Shown in pieces: positions 54,130 through 55,200 of a DNA stretch of 55,200 nt. The position numbers were made by a program, and so were the translations under genes. Every line of letters begins with the position of its first letter. The first letter of the stretch is position 1. This DNA is from CAZNVB01 sp964651495 (GTDB taxonomy: Bacteria; Acidobacteriota; Aminicenantia; Aminicenantales; UBA8522): the NCBI GenBank assembly GCA_964651495.1, contig CAZYWP010000005.1, positions 1-55,200 of the forward strand, written 5' to 3'. The notes below the pieces were generated by a model that was given only the letters and a program-made list of their open reading frames with translations, had not been told where the DNA came from and did no database searches.

Positions 54130-55200
54130 AGGAGTTTCCTCGGGTCTGTGATCTTGCCTTCCAGGGCTGAGGCTGCGGCCGTCGCCGGAGAAGCCAAGTA
54201 GATCTCGGAGTCGCGGTTTCCCATCCGGCCCCGGAAATTGCGGTTCGAGGTGCTGACCACGACCTCGCCCGCCGCCAGCAGGCCTTCGTGAGCGCCGAGA
54301 CAGGGCCCGCAGCCGGGGTTGAGGATGACACAGCCGGCCTCGGACAGGGTTTCGAGGAGGCCCTTTCGCATCGCCTCGAGGTAGACCTCTCGCGACGCCG
54401 GGAGTACGAGAGCGCGGACGCGCGGATGGACTTTCTTGCCTTTGACGATCCGGGCCGCGACCTCGAGGTCCTCCAGGCGGCCGTTCGTACATGTGCCGAT
54501 GAGGGCCTGGTGGAAGGGCTTGCCCTCCGCTTCGCGCACGGGCTTGACGTTGTCCACGGTGTGCGGGCAGGCGACCTGCGGCTCGATCGCAGACAGATCG
54601 TACTTCAGGATAGCTTCGTACTTGGCGCCGGGATCCGATCTCACGATCTCATAGTCGGCCCGCGCCCGCGCTTTCACCCACTCGAGAGTCTTTCCGTCCG
54701 GCTCGAAATAGCCGTTCTTGGCGCCCATCTCGGCAGCCATGTTCGCCATCACCATACGCGAGGCCAGGCTGAAATCGCCGGCCGCCGGCCCCGAGAACTC
54801 TATGGCTTCGTAGTTAGCCCGGTCGGCGCCGTGGTCGCCGATGATTTTGAGGATGGCATCCTTGGCATAGACGCCGGCCGGCAGCTTTCCGGAAAACTCT
54901 ACCCGCAGCGTCTCCGGCACACGCAGCCAGATCTCGTCCGTGGCCCAGATGCTGGCCGTCTCGGTCCGGCCGATGCCGGCGGCAAACGCCCCGAACGCCC
55001 CGTAGGTCGTCGTATGGGAATCGCTCCCGACGATGAGTTTTCCCGGCAGGGCGAAGCTCGCCTCGCTCAGGACTTGGTGGCAGACGCCGTGCTGGATATC
55101 GAAGAAATGCGGGATGCCCTGCGCCGCCACAAACTCGCGGATCGTCTTGTGGTTCTGGGCGTATTTCTCGTCGGCGGCCGGGACGATGTGGTCGAGGACG
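54126..55200 (-). CDS. LeuC-like aconitase family large subunit, partial
   Basis: The reading frame continues to the right edge, so the N-terminus is outside the window. Seen: VGSDSHTTTYGAFG, Fe-S ligands in IGTCTNGRLEDL and NPGCGPCLGAHEG. Forms a heterodimer with the adjacent small subunit; 3-isopropylmalate or homoaconitate dehydratase. Confidence 0.92.
   Translation of the reverse strand, partial: VLDHIVPAADEKYAQNHKTIREFVAAQGIPHFFDIQHGVCHQVLSEASFALPGKLIVGSDSHTTTYGAFGAFAAGIGRTETASIWATDEIWLRVPETLRVEFSGKLPAGVYAKDAILKIIGDHGADRANYEAIEFSGPAAGDFSLASRMVMANMAAEMGAKNGYFEPDGKTLEWVKARARADYEIVRSDPGAKYEAILKYDLSAIEPQVACPHTVDNVKPVREAEGKPFHQALIGTCTNGRLEDLEVAARIVKGKKVHPRVRALVLPASREVYLEAMRKGLLETLSEAGCVILNPGCGPCLGAHEGLLAAGEVVVSTSNRNFRGRMGNRDSEIYLASPATAAASALEGKITDPRKLL

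Noticed and set aside
1..55200. CRISPR array, tRNA or rRNA genes
   Set aside because: No regularly spaced repeats or recognisable RNA genes found by eye; short tRNAs could escape without a covariance search.

Overview
This is a GC-rich bacterial chromosome segment with about 46 protein genes, no rRNA, no tRNA that I can see and no CRISPR array. Two paralogous secreted VWFA-related proteins of the type common in Acidobacteriota, an MglA-type GTPase, a zinc-ribbon/TPR Ser/Thr kinase and many exported peptidases suggest an Acidobacteriota-like or Aminicenantes-like didermal heterotroph. That placement is inference from gene content only. Several upstream regions carry ordinary TTGACA/TATAAT promoters with 16-18 base spacers.

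Layout. 0.1-10.6 kb: a peptide- and glycan-scavenging block on the minus strand (Tat-exported aldo/keto reductase, exported M20 hydrolase, APC amino acid permease, GH38 mannosidase-like enzyme, B12-binding radical SAM protein, second M20 hydrolase). 10.6-15.7 kb: an outer-membrane beta-barrel gene behind a sigma54-like promoter, an AT-rich island with a relic fragment of comM, comM itself, a VWFA-related gene and a MITE-like repeat. 15.7-32.9 kb: a surface-glycan locus. It holds seven GT4-like glycosyltransferases, two GT-C membrane proteins, four small coiled-coil proteins placed between the transferases, an MglA-like GTPase and a radical SAM/SPASM protein with an N-terminal DUF4214 domain. 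A second, shorter copy of the repeat splits the locus. 32.9-38.4 kb: a LOG-like nucleotide-binding protein, truA, the second VWFA gene, an exported C69 dipeptidase and a YeiH-type transporter. 38.4-45 kb: one minus-strand run of an IDH-type decarboxylating dehydrogenase, LeuC/LeuD-like aconitase subunits, tsaB, rimI and a GT-C protein with a discoidin-like tail. 45-55.2 kb: a Gfo/Idh/MocA oxidoreductase, a RelE-type toxin-antitoxin pair, a degraded-looking two-component system, a very large Ser/Thr kinase, a hemerythrin-like protein, and a second LeuD/LeuC pair that runs off the right edge.

How the genes fit together. The left block would release amino acids and sugars from peptides, amides and mannosides and import them. 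The central block would build a surface polysaccharide or glycoprotein glycan; its tightly overlapping transferases form an A-B-B'-A' set of two paralogous pairs. The IDH/LeuCD cluster looks like an aconitase plus isocitrate or homoisocitrate dehydrogenase module rather than leucine biosynthesis, because the dehydrogenase carries the ENTEG motif instead of the LeuB form. The most interesting signals are the repeat pair with co-varying terminal inverted repeats, the comM relic, the coiled-coil partners of the glycosyltransferases, and the two-component system in which the kinase lacks the acidic residue after its histidine and the response regulator is frameshifted.
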